Shown: in pieces, positions 25,560 to 34,561 of the stretch
Numbering within the stretch: the first letter of the stretch is position 1
Layout: every line of letters begins with the position of its first letter
Assembly (NCBI RefSeq): GCF_040081985.1
Contig: NZ_JBEBMH010000027.1
Coordinates: forward strand, 20,179-84,178
Direction of reading: 5' to 3'
Length of the DNA: 64,000 nucleotides
Source of the DNA: Kumtagia yinganensis
Lineage (GTDB): Bacteria > Pseudomonadota > Alphaproteobacteria > Rhizobiales > Rhizobiaceae
Program-made: the position numbers and the translations under genes
Notes under the pieces: model-generated
Database searches by the model: none
Told to the model about the DNA's origin: nothing
What the model saw: the letters and a program-made list of their open reading frames with translations, nothing else

Positions 25560-27449
25560 ATGCTCGACACATTGCGGACCGCGGCCGGTACATGGGTTTC
25601 CAAGCTGCTGCTATTGCTGCTGGTCGTAAGCTTCGCGATCTGGGGAATCTCCGGGCAGTTGCATAACGGCCTGGGCACGCATCCGCTGATCACCGCCGGC
25701 GGAACCTCGGTGTCCGCCACCGAGTACCGCCTTGCCTACGATCGCCAGATCAACGTGCTGTCGCAGCGCTTCGGCCAGAGGCTGACCCGCGAGCAGGCGA
25801 CCGCGTTCGGAGTCGACAACATGGTGCTGGCGCAACTGGTATCGGGCGCCGTGCTGGACGAGCAGGCCCGCAAGCTGGGCCTTGGCTTGTCCAAGGATCG
25901 GATCGCCTCGCTCACCGCCGACGATCCGGCGTTCCATGGGCAGGACGGCAAGTTCAACCGCCAGCAGTTCGATTACGTGCTCAGCCAGATCGGCATGCGG
26001 CCCGAGGATTATTTCGCCAACCGCGCCCAGATGGCGATCCGCCAGCAGATCGTCGAAGCGGTCGCCGACGGCATCAAGGCGCCCGATACATTTTTGCGCG
26101 CGGTCTCGCTTTACAATGGCGAGGATCGCACGGCGGAGTATCTCGTTCTGCCCCGCTCGTTGGTCGACCCGGTGCAGGCGCCGACGGATGATGTCCTCTC
26201 GGCCTGGTTCGACGAGCGCAAGAAACAGTATTCGGCGCCGGAATACCGCAAGATCGCCTATGTCAAGCTGGAACCGGCCGACATTGCCGACGAAAGCGCC
26301 ATCACCGACGAGCAGGTCCGCGCCGACTACGACAAGAACAAGGCCCGCTACACGACGGCTGAAACGCGCACCATCGAGCAACTGGTCTTCCCGTCGAAGG
26401 ATGCCGCGAATGCGGCGCTTGCCTCGCTGCAGAGCGGCACGACCTTCGACAAGATCGTCGAAGGGCAAGGCAAGACGCTTGCCGACGTCCAGATCGGCAC
26501 GCTCGTCAAGGACAGGATGCCCGACAAGGCTGTTGCCGACGCCGCCTTCGCGCTCGCAAACAATGAAGTCAGCGGTGTGGTCGACGGCACTTTCGGCCCG
26601 GTGCTGGTGCGTGTCACCGCGATCAATCCCGAAGTGGTGAAATCCTTCAAGGAAGTTGCCCCGGAAATCCGAAAGGACCTCGCGTTGGGCGAAGCGCATC
26701 GTGTCCTGCTGGACGTTCATGATTCCTATGAGGATGCGCGTGCCGGAGGCGATACGCTGGCCGAAGCCGCCGACAAGCTGAAACTCAAGGTGACGACGGT
26801 GGAGGCAGTCGACCAGTCGGGCAGAAAAACCGACGAGACCATCATCGCCGACCTGCCGGCATCGGCCGATTTGCTGCGCGCCACTTTCGACACCGAGGTC
26901 GGTGTGGAAAATCCGGCGGTCAATATCGGCTCGGACGGCTATGTGTTTTTCGAGGTTCAGGGCATCACGCCGGCGCGCGACCGCCCGCTCGACGAGGTCA
27001 AGGCGAAAGTCACGGCCGACTGGATCGCGGCGGAGACTGAAAAGCGTCTCGCCGACAAAGTCGCGGAACTTGAAAAGCGGCTGAAGGACGGGGCTTCCCT
27101 CGATGCGATCGCCGGAGAATTGAAGCTGGAAAAGCAGACGAAGCGCGGCCTCAAGCGCGGGGCGGACGATGCCGATTTCGGCCGCGATGGCGTCGGCGCG
27201 GTTTTCGCGGTCGCCGAAGGTGGATCGGGAGGCTTCGCAGCTCCGGGGGGGGACGCCCGCATCCTGTTCAAAGTCACCGAAGTGTTCGAGCCGGCCGCCT
27301 CCGGTGCCGATGCCGTTGCCGAAAACGCCCGCAACACCTTTGCATCCGGCCTTTCGGACGACCTGCTCGACCAGTTGGTCGCACGGCTGCAGGGCGAATA
27401 CGGGGTGCGCATCGATCAGGCGGCGATCGCCCAGGCGCTGGCCTTCTGA
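25560..27449 (+). CDS. PpiD/SurA-type membrane-anchored peptidyl-prolyl isomerase
   Basis: A 629-residue periplasmic folding factor. One N-terminal membrane helix (about residues 13-34, SKLLLLLLVVSFAIWGISGQ), an N-terminal SurA-like chaperone region, a parvulin domain in the middle (about 240-360, with AETRTIEQLVFPSKDAANAA) and a C-terminal chaperone domain. The start at 25560 fits the helix; a frame extending over 380 codons upstream is antisense to tpiA. It opens the ppiD-trpD-trpC-moaC-moeA cluster known in Rhizobiales. Confidence 0.9.
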   Translation: MLDTLRTAAGTWVSKLLLLLLVVSFAIWGISGQLHNGLGTHPLITAGGTSVSATEYRLAYDRQINVLSQRFGQRLTREQATAFGVDNMVLAQLVSGAVLDEQARKLGLGLSKDRIASLTADDPAFHGQDGKFNRQQFDYVLSQIGMRPEDYFANRAQMAIRQQIVEAVADGIKAPDTFLRAVSLYNGEDRTAEYLVLPRSLVDPVQAPTDDVLSAWFDERKKQYSAPEYRKIAYVKLEPADIADESAITDEQVRADYDKNKARYTTAETRTIEQLVFPSKDAANAALASLQSGTTFDKIVEGQGKTLADVQIGTLVKDRMPDKAVADAAFALANNEVSGVVDGTFGPVLVRVTAINPEVVKSFKEVAPEIRKDLALGEAHRVLLDVHDSYEDARAGGDTLAEAADKLKLKVTTVEAVDQSGRKTDETIIADLPASADLLRATFDTEVGVENPAVNIGSDGYVFFEVQGITPARDRPLDEVKAKVTADWIAAETEKRLADKVAELEKRLKDGASLDAIAGELKLEKQTKRGLKRGADDADFGRDGVGAVFAVAEGGSGGFAAPGGDARILFKVTEVFEPAASGADAVAENARNTFASGLSDDLLDQLVARLQGEYGVRIDQAAIAQALAF

Positions 27450-27456
27450 CGCGGCG

Positions 27457-28467
27457 ATGAGCACACTCAAACCACACATCGCCAAAGTCGCTGGCGGCTC
27501 CGTCCTCTCCTTCGAGGAAGCGAAGGACGCTTTCGACATCATCATGTCCGGCGAGGCGACGCCGGGGCAGATCGGCGCTTTCCTGATGGCGCTGCGCGTG
27601 CGCGGCGAACAGGTTTCGGAAATTTCCGGCGCTGTCGCGACGATGCGCGCTAAGATGCTGCCCGTCGAGGCGCCGGAAGACGCAATCGATATTGTCGGCA
27701 CCGGGGGCGACAACTCGCACAGCGTCAACATATCGACGGCTTCGGCCTTCGTGATCGCCGGCGGCGGTGTGCCCGTCGCCAAGCATGGCAACCGTGGGCT
27801 TTCCTCTCAGACCGGCGCGGCTGATGTGCTGACCGCTCTCGGCGTGAAGATCGATCTCGGGCCGGAAGCCATCGCAACCTGCATCCGCGAGGCCGGTGTC
27901 GGCTTCATGTTCGCGCCTTCACACCATCCGGCGATGCGTCACGTCGGACCGGTGCGCGCCGAACTCGGCACGCGCACGATCTTCAACCTGCTGGGTCCGC
28001 TCTCCAATCCGGCGGGTGTGCGCCGCCAGATGGTCGGCGTGTTCTCGCCGGAATGGATCGAACCTGTCGCGGAAACGCTGAAACTGCTCGGCGCCGAGCG
28101 CGCCTGGGTGGCACATGGCGACGGGCTGGACGAGATCACAACGACCGGCGAGACGAGTGTATCCGAACTCGTCGATGGCGTGGTTCGAAGCTTCGTGCTC
28201 AAGCCGGAGGATTTCGGGCTCGCCCGCCGCAAGCGCGAAGAACTACGCGGCGGCGATGCGGCATTCAACGCTTCCGCTCTGCGGGCGACGCTGGAGGGCA
28301 GGCCTGGTGCCTACCGCGACACCGTTTTGATGAATGCCGGCGCAGGGTTGGTACTGGCCGGCAAGGCAGCTGATCTGGCCGACGGCATTGGGCTCGCGGC
28401 GAAATCCATTGACGGCGGCCGGGCGGCGGTCGTCCTTGAGCGCCTGGTTGCGGCATCGAACGGATAG
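27457..28467 (+). CDS. trpD: Anthranilate phosphoribosyltransferase
   Basis: Second step of tryptophan synthesis, transferring phosphoribose to anthranilate. The 336-residue protein has the PRPP-binding VGTGGDNSHSVNIST, the anthranilate-site KHGNRGLSSQTGAADVL, and the FAPSHHPAMRHVGPVR and FNLLGPLSNPA segments. It starts 7 bp after the ppiD stop and is followed by trpC after 4 bp. Confidence 0.97.
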   Translation: MSTLKPHIAKVAGGSVLSFEEAKDAFDIIMSGEATPGQIGAFLMALRVRGEQVSEISGAVATMRAKMLPVEAPEDAIDIVGTGGDNSHSVNISTASAFVIAGGGVPVAKHGNRGLSSQTGAADVLTALGVKIDLGPEAIATCIREAGVGFMFAPSHHPAMRHVGPVRAELGTRTIFNLLGPLSNPAGVRRQMVGVFSPEWIEPVAETLKLLGAERAWVAHGDGLDEITTTGETSVSELVDGVVRSFVLKPEDFGLARRKREELRGGDAAFNASALRATLEGRPGAYRDTVLMNAGAGLVLAGKAADLADGIGLAAKSIDGGRAAVVLERLVAASNG

Positions 28468-28471
28468 ACCT

Positions 28472-29290
28472 GTGGTCGACATTCTGAAGAAGATCGAAAA
28501 ATACAAGCGCGAAGAAATAGCGGCTGCCAAGGTCAAGGCTCCGCTCGCCGAAGTAAAGGCCAGGGCTCGGGATGCCGCACCCGTGCGTGGGTTCGTCGAG
28601 GCTTTGCGCGCCAAACGCAGACGTGGCAGCTACGGGCTCATCGCCGAGATCAAGAAGGCGAGCCCGTCGCGTGGACTCATCCGCGCCGATTTCGACCCAC
28701 CTGCCCTGGCGCGCGCCTATGAGGCCGGCGGCGCGGCATGTCTGTCGGTGCTGACAGACACGCCCTCATTTCAGGGCGCGCCCGAATATCTGGCGCAGGC
28801 ACGCGAGGCGACCGCCCTGCCCGTCCTGCGCAAGGATTTCATGTACGATGCCTATCAGGTCCATGAAGCGCGCGCCTGGGGCGCAGATGCAATTCTCATC
28901 GTGCTCGCCGCTGTCGATGACGAGGAAGCGCGGGCGATCGAGGACACTTCGCTCGATCTCGACATGGATGTACTGATCGAGGTGCACAATGAGGCGGAGA
29001 TGGAGCGGGCATTGGCGATGGCTTCGCCGCTGATCGGCATCAATAACCGCGACCTGCACAGTTTCGACGTCGACCTCGCTGTTTCGGAGCGGCTTGCCAA
29101 TCTCGTGCCCGGCGACCGTCTGCTGGTCGGCGAAAGCGGCATTTTCTCGCATGACGACTGCCGCAGGCTGGCGCATGCCGGCATCGAGACATTCCTGGTA
29201 GGCGAAAGCCTGATGCGCCGGCAGGATGTGACGCAGGCGACCCGCGCGCTGCTCTACGGCGAGGCGGTCGTTTCCGCGGGACTTGGCTGA
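28472..29290 (+). CDS. trpC: Indole-3-glycerol-phosphate synthase
   Basis: Fourth step of tryptophan synthesis. The 272-residue TIM barrel has IAEIKKASPSRGLI (catalytic Lys), LTDTPSFQGAPEYL, PVLRKDFMYDAYQV (catalytic Lys), LIEVHNEAE, IGINNRDLHSF and LLVGESGIFSHDD. The start is a GTG at 28472 (VVDILKKIEKYK), four bases after the trpD stop; the frame is open upstream but the rest overlaps trpD. It ends directly against the moaC ATG. Confidence 0.96.
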   Translation: MVDILKKIEKYKREEIAAAKVKAPLAEVKARARDAAPVRGFVEALRAKRRRGSYGLIAEIKKASPSRGLIRADFDPPALARAYEAGGAACLSVLTDTPSFQGAPEYLAQAREATALPVLRKDFMYDAYQVHEARAWGADAILIVLAAVDDEEARAIEDTSLDLDMDVLIEVHNEAEMERALAMASPLIGINNRDLHSFDVDLAVSERLANLVPGDRLLVGESGIFSHDDCRRLAHAGIETFLVGESLMRRQDVTQATRALLYGEAVVSAGLG

Positions 29291-29785
29291 ATGGCGTCGC
29301 CGAAGCCAGTCGCGCTGACCCATATCGGCCCCGACGGCCAGGCGAATATGGTCGATGTCGGCGAGAAGGACGAGACGGTGCGGACGGCTGTCGCCGAAGG
29401 TTGCGTCATCATGCAGCCGGAGACGCTGGCGATGATTGTCGCCGGCAACGCCAGGAAAGGCGACGTCATCGGCGCGGCACGAATCGCTGGCATACTTGCC
29501 GCAAAACGCACCCACGAATTGATACCGCTCTGCCATCCGCTGCTGTTGACCAAGATCGCGGTCGACATCGTTGAGGATGCCGGCTTGCCCGGCCTGCGTG
29601 TCACCGCGCTTGCCCGGGTTACCGGCAAGACCGGCGTCGAGATGGAGGCGTTGACGGCTGCGTCGGTAGCCTGCCTCACCATCTACGACATGGCGAAGGC
29701 GGTGGATCGCGGCATGGTTGTCTCCGGTCTCCGACTGGTGGAGAAGACGGGCGGCAAGTCGGGCGACTACCGGGCGGGAAACTGA
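29291..29785 (+). CDS. moaC: Cyclic pyranopterin monophosphate synthase
   Basis: Converts the MoaA product to cyclic pyranopterin monophosphate in molybdenum cofactor synthesis. The 164-residue protein has MVDVGEKDETVRTAVA, KGDVIGAARIAGI, the LIPLCHPLLLT active-site motif and KTGVEMEALTAASVA. ATG follows the trpC stop with no gap. moeA begins one base after its stop, so the pair is coupled. Confidence 0.97.
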   Translation: MASPKPVALTHIGPDGQANMVDVGEKDETVRTAVAEGCVIMQPETLAMIVAGNARKGDVIGAARIAGILAAKRTHELIPLCHPLLLTKIAVDIVEDAGLPGLRVTALARVTGKTGVEMEALTAASVACLTIYDMAKAVDRGMVVSGLRLVEKTGGKSGDYRAGN

Positions 29786-29786
29786 G

Positions 29787-30992
29787 ATGGCGCTTCTGCC
29801 GGTCGACGACGCGCTGCGATTGCTGCTCGACGGTGCAACGCCGCTGGCATCCGAACGGGTGACGCTGCATGAGGCTGCCTGCCGGGTTCTGGCTGGCCCG
29901 CTGAAGGCACTGAGGACGCAACCGCCTTTCGACGCTTCGGCCATGGATGGCTATGCGGTGCGTGCCGCCGATGTCGCCGATGTGCCGGTGCGGCTCGATG
30001 TCGTCGGCGTGTCCGCGGCCGGGCGTGGGTATCGCGGACGTGTCGAGCAAGGACAGGCCGTTCGCATCCTGACCGGTGCGCCGATGCCGGAAGGCGCCGA
30101 CACAATCGTGATCCAGGAGAACACGCGGCCATCGGGTTCGAATGCCATCGAGGTTTTCGAAACGGTGGCGGCCGGCCGCCATATCAGGCGGCGCGGGCTG
30201 GATTTTTCGGAAGGCGAAAAGCTGCTGGAGGAAGGGCGCGTGCTGGATGCGGCGGCGCTTTCCCTGGCCGCATCCGCCAACCACTCCATGCTCGATGTGG
30301 TGGGGCGCCCGGTGGTCGCCATCATCGCGACGGGCGACGAGTTGCTGCCGCCAGGCAGCGAACTCGGATCGGACCAGATCATTGCATCGAACGCCTATGG
30401 CGTCGCGGCGATTGCCGCGGCCGCCGGCGCGCGGGTGCTCGACCTCGGCATTGTCGGCGACGACCGCATTGCCATCGCGGCCCGGCTCGCCGAAGCAACG
30501 AAGGCCGGGGCGGACATCGTGGTGACGCTCGGCGGCGCATCGGTCGGCGATCACGATCTTGTCCACGAGGTGCTCGGCGCGCAAGGCGTCGAGCTCGATT
30601 TCTGGAAGATCGCCATGCGACCGGGCAAGCCGCTGATGTTCGGGCGGCGAAGCCAGACACGATTCATCGGCATGCCCGGCAATCCGGTGGCCAGCCTTGT
30701 ATGTTCCCACCTCTTTCTGAAGCCGCTTGTCGCACAACTCGGCGGACGCAAGCTGGAGAACGACATTCGCCCGGCGGTACTGGGAGCGGCGATGCCGGCA
30801 AATGATCTGAGGCGAGATTACGTTCGCGCACGGATCGACATCTCAAATGGGCGATTGATCGCGACACCGTTCGGCATCCAGGATTCCTCGATGCTGCGTA
30901 TTCTCGCCGACTCGGGCGGCCTTATCATCCGGGAACCATTCGCGCCGGCCGCGGAGAAAGACGCTCCCTGCGCAGTGCTGATGCTGCGATAA
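29787..30992 (+). CDS. moeA: Molybdopterin molybdenumtransferase
   Basis: Inserts molybdenum into molybdopterin. The 401-residue protein shows the conserved FDASAMDGYAVRAADV, ILTGAPMPEGADTIVIQE, the MoCF-binding domain with ATGDELLPPG and TLGGASVGDHDLV, and MRPGKPLMFG and GMPGNPVASLV. In related genomes lexA usually follows moeA closely; here 26 kb of accessory DNA intervene. Confidence 0.97.
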   Translation: MALLPVDDALRLLLDGATPLASERVTLHEAACRVLAGPLKALRTQPPFDASAMDGYAVRAADVADVPVRLDVVGVSAAGRGYRGRVEQGQAVRILTGAPMPEGADTIVIQENTRPSGSNAIEVFETVAAGRHIRRRGLDFSEGEKLLEEGRVLDAAALSLAASANHSMLDVVGRPVVAIIATGDELLPPGSELGSDQIIASNAYGVAAIAAAAGARVLDLGIVGDDRIAIAARLAEATKAGADIVVTLGGASVGDHDLVHEVLGAQGVELDFWKIAMRPGKPLMFGRRSQTRFIGMPGNPVASLVCSHLFLKPLVAQLGGRKLENDIRPAVLGAAMPANDLRRDYVRARIDISNGRLIATPFGIQDSSMLRILADSGGLIIREPFAPAAEKDAPCAVLMLR

Positions 30993-31097
30993 CGGGCGGG
31001 TCGTTGCGACGTTGCGCCGGCATTGACGGCGTCCTTCCGTCATCTTCTTCCTTGTGGTTTTTTCCGAAACGAAAAGCGGCATTTCCGCAACGAAAAA

Positions 31098-31121
31098 AAC
31101 CCGGCGGTTGCCCGCCGGGTT
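31098..31121. terminator. Bidirectional terminator between moeA and porin
   Basis: AACCCGGCGG, loop TTGC, CCGCCGGGTT: a perfect 10-bp stem with A7 on the left and TTTT on the right, so it can stop transcription from both convergent genes. Confidence 0.9.
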
Positions 31122-31145
31122 TTCGCATTGACCGTTGAGGGTCGA

Positions 31146-32291
31146 TCAGAACGTACGCTGGAAGCGCAGGTTGAAGCCCCAGCTATCGTCGGTGTCTTCC
31201 TCGGTCTCGCCCTTGCTGTTCTTGTCGGGGCTGTAATAGACGACTTCCGGCGTGATGGTGAAGCCCGGAACCAGATCGTAGGCCACGTTGGCGGCAACCG
31301 AGAAGTTCTCGCCGTCGTCATAGCCAACTTCGGCGTTGAACGTCGCCTTCTCGTTGAACTTGATCGCCGTGCCGCCCCAGACGGCCCAGTCGCCAGCCCA
31401 CTGCGCGTAGTAGTTCTCGTTGTCGAACCCGGCCGAGTCCCAGGCGCCCATCACGAACACCGAAGCGGTGTCGGTGATGTTGACGTCCAAGCGGCCCTTG
31501 ACCGCGACTTCGTTCTGCCAGCTGTCATAACCGGCGACGAGGCCGATCTTGCCCCAGCCCTGCGTGAACGACAGACCGCCGACCACGAACGGAGCATAGT
31601 CCTGGGTGATGCCGCCAAGCGCCTGGCCATCAGCCCGGATGTCCGAGCGATAGGCGATATCGCTCTGGTCGCCCTGCTCGATCGCGACACCAGCCGAGAA
31701 GCCGTTCGCGCCGGTGTAGGTGTAGGCGATCTGCAGCGTGCCGAACGGACCGTAGGGGACGATACCGTCGTTCATGACGCCCGACGAATAGTCGGTGAAG
31801 GTCGAGAAGTAGGAGTCCGTCTTACCGATGCGGAAGCCGCCGAGCTCGATATAAGCATGCTCGATGCTCATGCCATCGCTCATGTCATAGTCGTTCGTGT
31901 CGTTGCCGGACACCTGGTAGTTGAAGTTGATGGCGGCATAGGAACGCAGCGTGCCGTATTCGGTCTCGCTGCGGGCGTCGGCGCGCAGCTGGAAGCGGAC
32001 GCGGTTGTTGTAGGTCTCGTCGCCCGCGGCGCTGCGGACGCCATCGTGCGGATCGTCGAGGTAGTCGGAGCCATAATAATCGCCGCCGCGAATGTCGACG
32101 CGGACATAACCGCCGATCTTCAGGCAGGTCTCGGTGCCGGGCAGGTAGAAGAAGCCCGAACCATAGACGTCGCAGACCCGAACGTATTCGACGGGTTCCG
32201 GCTCGGCAACCACGACCGCATCGGCCGCGCGCGCGCCGCTAACTGCGACCAGGGCCGCAGCGGAGCCAAGAAGAAGGCTCTTGATGTTCAT
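31146..32291 (-). CDS. Rhizobiales-type outer-membrane porin
   Basis: A 381-residue porin with a signal peptide (MNIKSLLLGSAAALVAVSG, cleaved after ARA), the AADAVVVAEPEPVEYVRVCD start, CLKIGGYVRVDIRGGDYYG, and alternating short beta-strand patterns ending in an aromatic C-terminus (LRFQRTF), as expected for BAM-dependent assembly. The ATG has GGAG about eight bases upstream. It is the left edge of the accessory segment between moeA and lexA. Confidence 0.93.
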   Translation of the reverse strand: MNIKSLLLGSAAALVAVSGARAADAVVVAEPEPVEYVRVCDVYGSGFFYLPGTETCLKIGGYVRVDIRGGDYYGSDYLDDPHDGVRSAAGDETYNNRVRFQLRADARSETEYGTLRSYAAINFNYQVSGNDTNDYDMSDGMSIEHAYIELGGFRIGKTDSYFSTFTDYSSGVMNDGIVPYGPFGTLQIAYTYTGANGFSAGVAIEQGDQSDIAYRSDIRADGQALGGITQDYAPFVVGGLSFTQGWGKIGLVAGYDSWQNEVAVKGRLDVNITDTASVFVMGAWDSAGFDNENYYAQWAGDWAVWGGTAIKFNEKATFNAEVGYDDGENFSVAANVAYDLVPGFTITPEVVYYSPDKNSKGETEEDTDDSWGFNLRFQRTF

Positions 32292-32657
32292 TTGGTAATC
32301 TCCAGTGTTCAGTTGCGATCGGCGCTTTTCATGCTGGAGGCACCCGCCCCCTCAACGGCAATTTAAGAAACCTATCGATTGCCCCTTGGTGATGACTGTA
32401 CCCGTCATATTCGCGCATTCAACCTCGAATACGCCTTAGCCCTGCATCGGGTGAACGCTATCTCGGACCCTGTGGCATAAACGACACGATTTGCCACCCC
32501 TTGGAAAGCTTTGGTTAACGCTTGCAACGCGAACCGGGCTCCGGTGGGCCACCGGGAAGACAACTGCGGACGTTGATCGGCCCGCAGCCGTTCGGATTCG
32601 CGGCTGAGAGGAGGAAGCGGCCAGCAAGGGGAATGAGGAGAATCGAGTCGCGACCAG
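32292..32657. other. 366-bp intergenic region, no gene recognised
   Basis: Between RraA-like and porin genes, both minus. It should hold the porin promoter near 32300-32400. A near-perfect palindrome CCGGTGG-G-CCACCGG lies at 32541-32555, and no coding frame here looks real. It may mark the left boundary of the catabolic genes. Confidence 0.45.
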
Positions 32658-33323
32658 CTAGATTGCTTCAGGAACGCTGAAGACGTCGACCAGCGTCCGG
32701 CCGGTGGCGAGCTCTGCAATCCACTGCTCTTCCATCCCAACTCGTTCCTGCGCGACGGCGAGCAGGGCATCGGCTTCATCCAGCGGGACGATGGCGAGGC
32801 CGTCATTGTCGCCGAGCACGATGTCTCCCGGCTTCGCGGCTATGCCGCCGAAGACAATCGGCCCGTTGACCGTTCCTCGCTCCTTGGAAAGCGGTCCGCG
32901 TGCCGTGTTGGCGAGTGCGTAGACCGGGAAATCGTCCCAGCTCGCGATCGTGTCGATGTCGCGGACCGCGCCGTTGACGATAAGGCCGGCAATCTTCTTG
33001 CGCCGCGCCAGCCCGCATAGGATTTCTCCGACATAGGCGGTCTGAAGGCAGCCTCCGGCATCGACGGTCACCACCTCGCCTTCGCCGGCAATGTCGATCG
33101 CATGCAGCATCGGCCCGAAATCGGAGCGTTCGCACCACGCCGTCACCGCCTGCCCGGCCAGCCGCTTGCCAAGCGGGAAGGACCGAAGCGGCCGGATGCG
33201 CGGATCGACCACGACACGGCCGCTGGTCACGTCGGAGAGCACGGTCACCGGTATGCCGCGCCACGCCGCGAGTTCAGCCGGCGTAAGACGGCGTGACGTC
33301 TGATTGTAGATTCTTGTCGGCAT
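32658..33323 (-). CDS. RraA-family protein (HMG/CHA-type aldolase or decarboxylase)
   Basis: A 221-residue protein of the RraA/MenG-like fold. It has the metal and substrate motif NGAVRDIDTI with the Arg-Asp pair of class II pyruvate aldolases, the phosphate/carboxylate-binding GGIAAKPGDIVLGDNDG and the N-terminal TVLSDVTSG. The family includes 4-hydroxy-4-methyl-2-oxoglutarate aldolase and RNase E regulator RraA; in a catabolic operon the aldolase role is more likely. A GGAGGAG site precedes ATG 33323. Last gene of the minus operon. Confidence 0.83.
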   Translation of the reverse strand: MPTRIYNQTSRRLTPAELAAWRGIPVTVLSDVTSGRVVVDPRIRPLRSFPLGKRLAGQAVTAWCERSDFGPMLHAIDIAGEGEVVTVDAGGCLQTAYVGEILCGLARRKKIAGLIVNGAVRDIDTIASWDDFPVYALANTARGPLSKERGTVNGPIVFGGIAAKPGDIVLGDNDGLAIVPLDEADALLAVAQERVGMEEQWIAELATGRTLVDVFSVPEAI

Positions 33324-33361
33324 GGTCTTCTCCTCCGGACGTTCGAAAGCCGTATCGCGGC

Positions 33362-34561
33362 TCAGGCGGCAGCCGGCCTGAAGCGGCTGCGGGAAAATCC
33401 TGCTGCAGGGTAGACTGGCAGGCGTCCCGCCGCCATGTCGGCGACCATCCTGCCGGAAAAGGCGCCGGCAAGATTGCCGAAGAAATGACCAGTATTGATG
33501 ACAAGTCCATCTGGCCCCGCCGAAGCGTCGATGACCGGCAGTCCGTCTGTGGTCTGGGCGACGATGCCTGCCCATTGGCGAATCACGGGCAGCCCGGCGA
33601 CGGCAGGAAAGTTGCGGCAGGTGATCGAGCAGGCCATAGCCTGTCCGGCCACCGTCGCGCGGTCGAGGTCGCTTCCGACCTCGTAGGCGCAGCCGAATTG
33701 CAGCGATCCGTCGGGATAGCTGGCGATCTGCTCTGTGAAGCCGAGTTCGGGCCGAATTTTTTCCGACGGCTCGCATGGCAGAAGCGAGGCATCGACGCCG
33801 GGCGGGGTGAAGAAGCGGAACAACGACTGGCCGGAAACGACCGGCTTTATCCGGAACGGCGCCGGCGCGGTTTCCGCAGCCTCGAAGCGTGTGGGTCTAT
33901 AGGGAATAGCCAGTCCGAACGGCGCCAGCAATTCGTTCGACCACGGTCCGCCAGCGACGACAACGATGCGGCTTTCGATCTCGGTTCCGTCGGAAAGCCG
34001 GACGCCTCCGCAGGCGTCTTTCTCGACCAGAATCATGTCGGCGCGCACCGGTGCAAGAATCGTTCCTCCCGACCGGGCGAAACCTTCGGCAAGATGGCGC
34101 AGCAGTAGCCTTGTATCCTGATGTGCGTCCAGTGGGTTCCAGACGGCGCCGGAGACTTCCGGGCCGATATCGGGACATTTATCCAGCAGAGCGGGGCGGT
34201 CGAGCAATTCAACGGGCAAGCCGGCTGCGACGCGATCCGCGACGAAAGCCCGCGCCACCGGCTCATACGCCTCGTCGCGAAAGATGATCAAGCCGCCGCT
34301 GGAGCGAAAGCCGAAGTCCGGCAGTTCGCTCGCCAGCGATTCGGCGAAACGCCGGCAGGTCAGCGAAAAATGCATAGAAAGTCCGGGCGCCTTGGTTTGC
34401 AGCCACAGGAAGCCGGGATTGCGGCCCGACGCTCCCCAGCCGGGATGATGCGTGTCGAGCAGCGCGACCGAAAACCCTTCCTTGCGCAAATACCAGGCGC
34501 TGGCCGTGCCGGCGATGCCCGCCCCCACGACGACGGCATCGAAGGTGCGGTTCACGCCCAT
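33362..34561 (-). CDS. FAD-dependent oxidoreductase, DAO family
   Basis: A 399-residue protein of the D-amino-acid oxidase/glycine oxidase fold. FAD dinucleotide motif at the N-terminus (VVVGAGIAGTASAWYLRK), HHPGWGASGRNPGFLW, and the C-terminal DGLPVIDASAGPDGLVINTG with GHFFGN typical of DadA/SoxB relatives. It oxidises an amine or amino acid C-N bond; substrate not predictable. The start at 34561 overlaps the preceding ArgE-like stop by 10 bp; a longer frame runs through that gene. Confidence 0.85.
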   Translation of the reverse strand: MGVNRTFDAVVVGAGIAGTASAWYLRKEGFSVALLDTHHPGWGASGRNPGFLWLQTKAPGLSMHFSLTCRRFAESLASELPDFGFRSSGGLIIFRDEAYEPVARAFVADRVAAGLPVELLDRPALLDKCPDIGPEVSGAVWNPLDAHQDTRLLLRHLAEGFARSGGTILAPVRADMILVEKDACGGVRLSDGTEIESRIVVVAGGPWSNELLAPFGLAIPYRPTRFEAAETAPAPFRIKPVVSGQSLFRFFTPPGVDASLLPCEPSEKIRPELGFTEQIASYPDGSLQFGCAYEVGSDLDRATVAGQAMACSITCRNFPAVAGLPVIRQWAGIVAQTTDGLPVIDASAGPDGLVINTGHFFGNLAGAFSGRMVADMAAGRLPVYPAAGFSRSRFRPAAA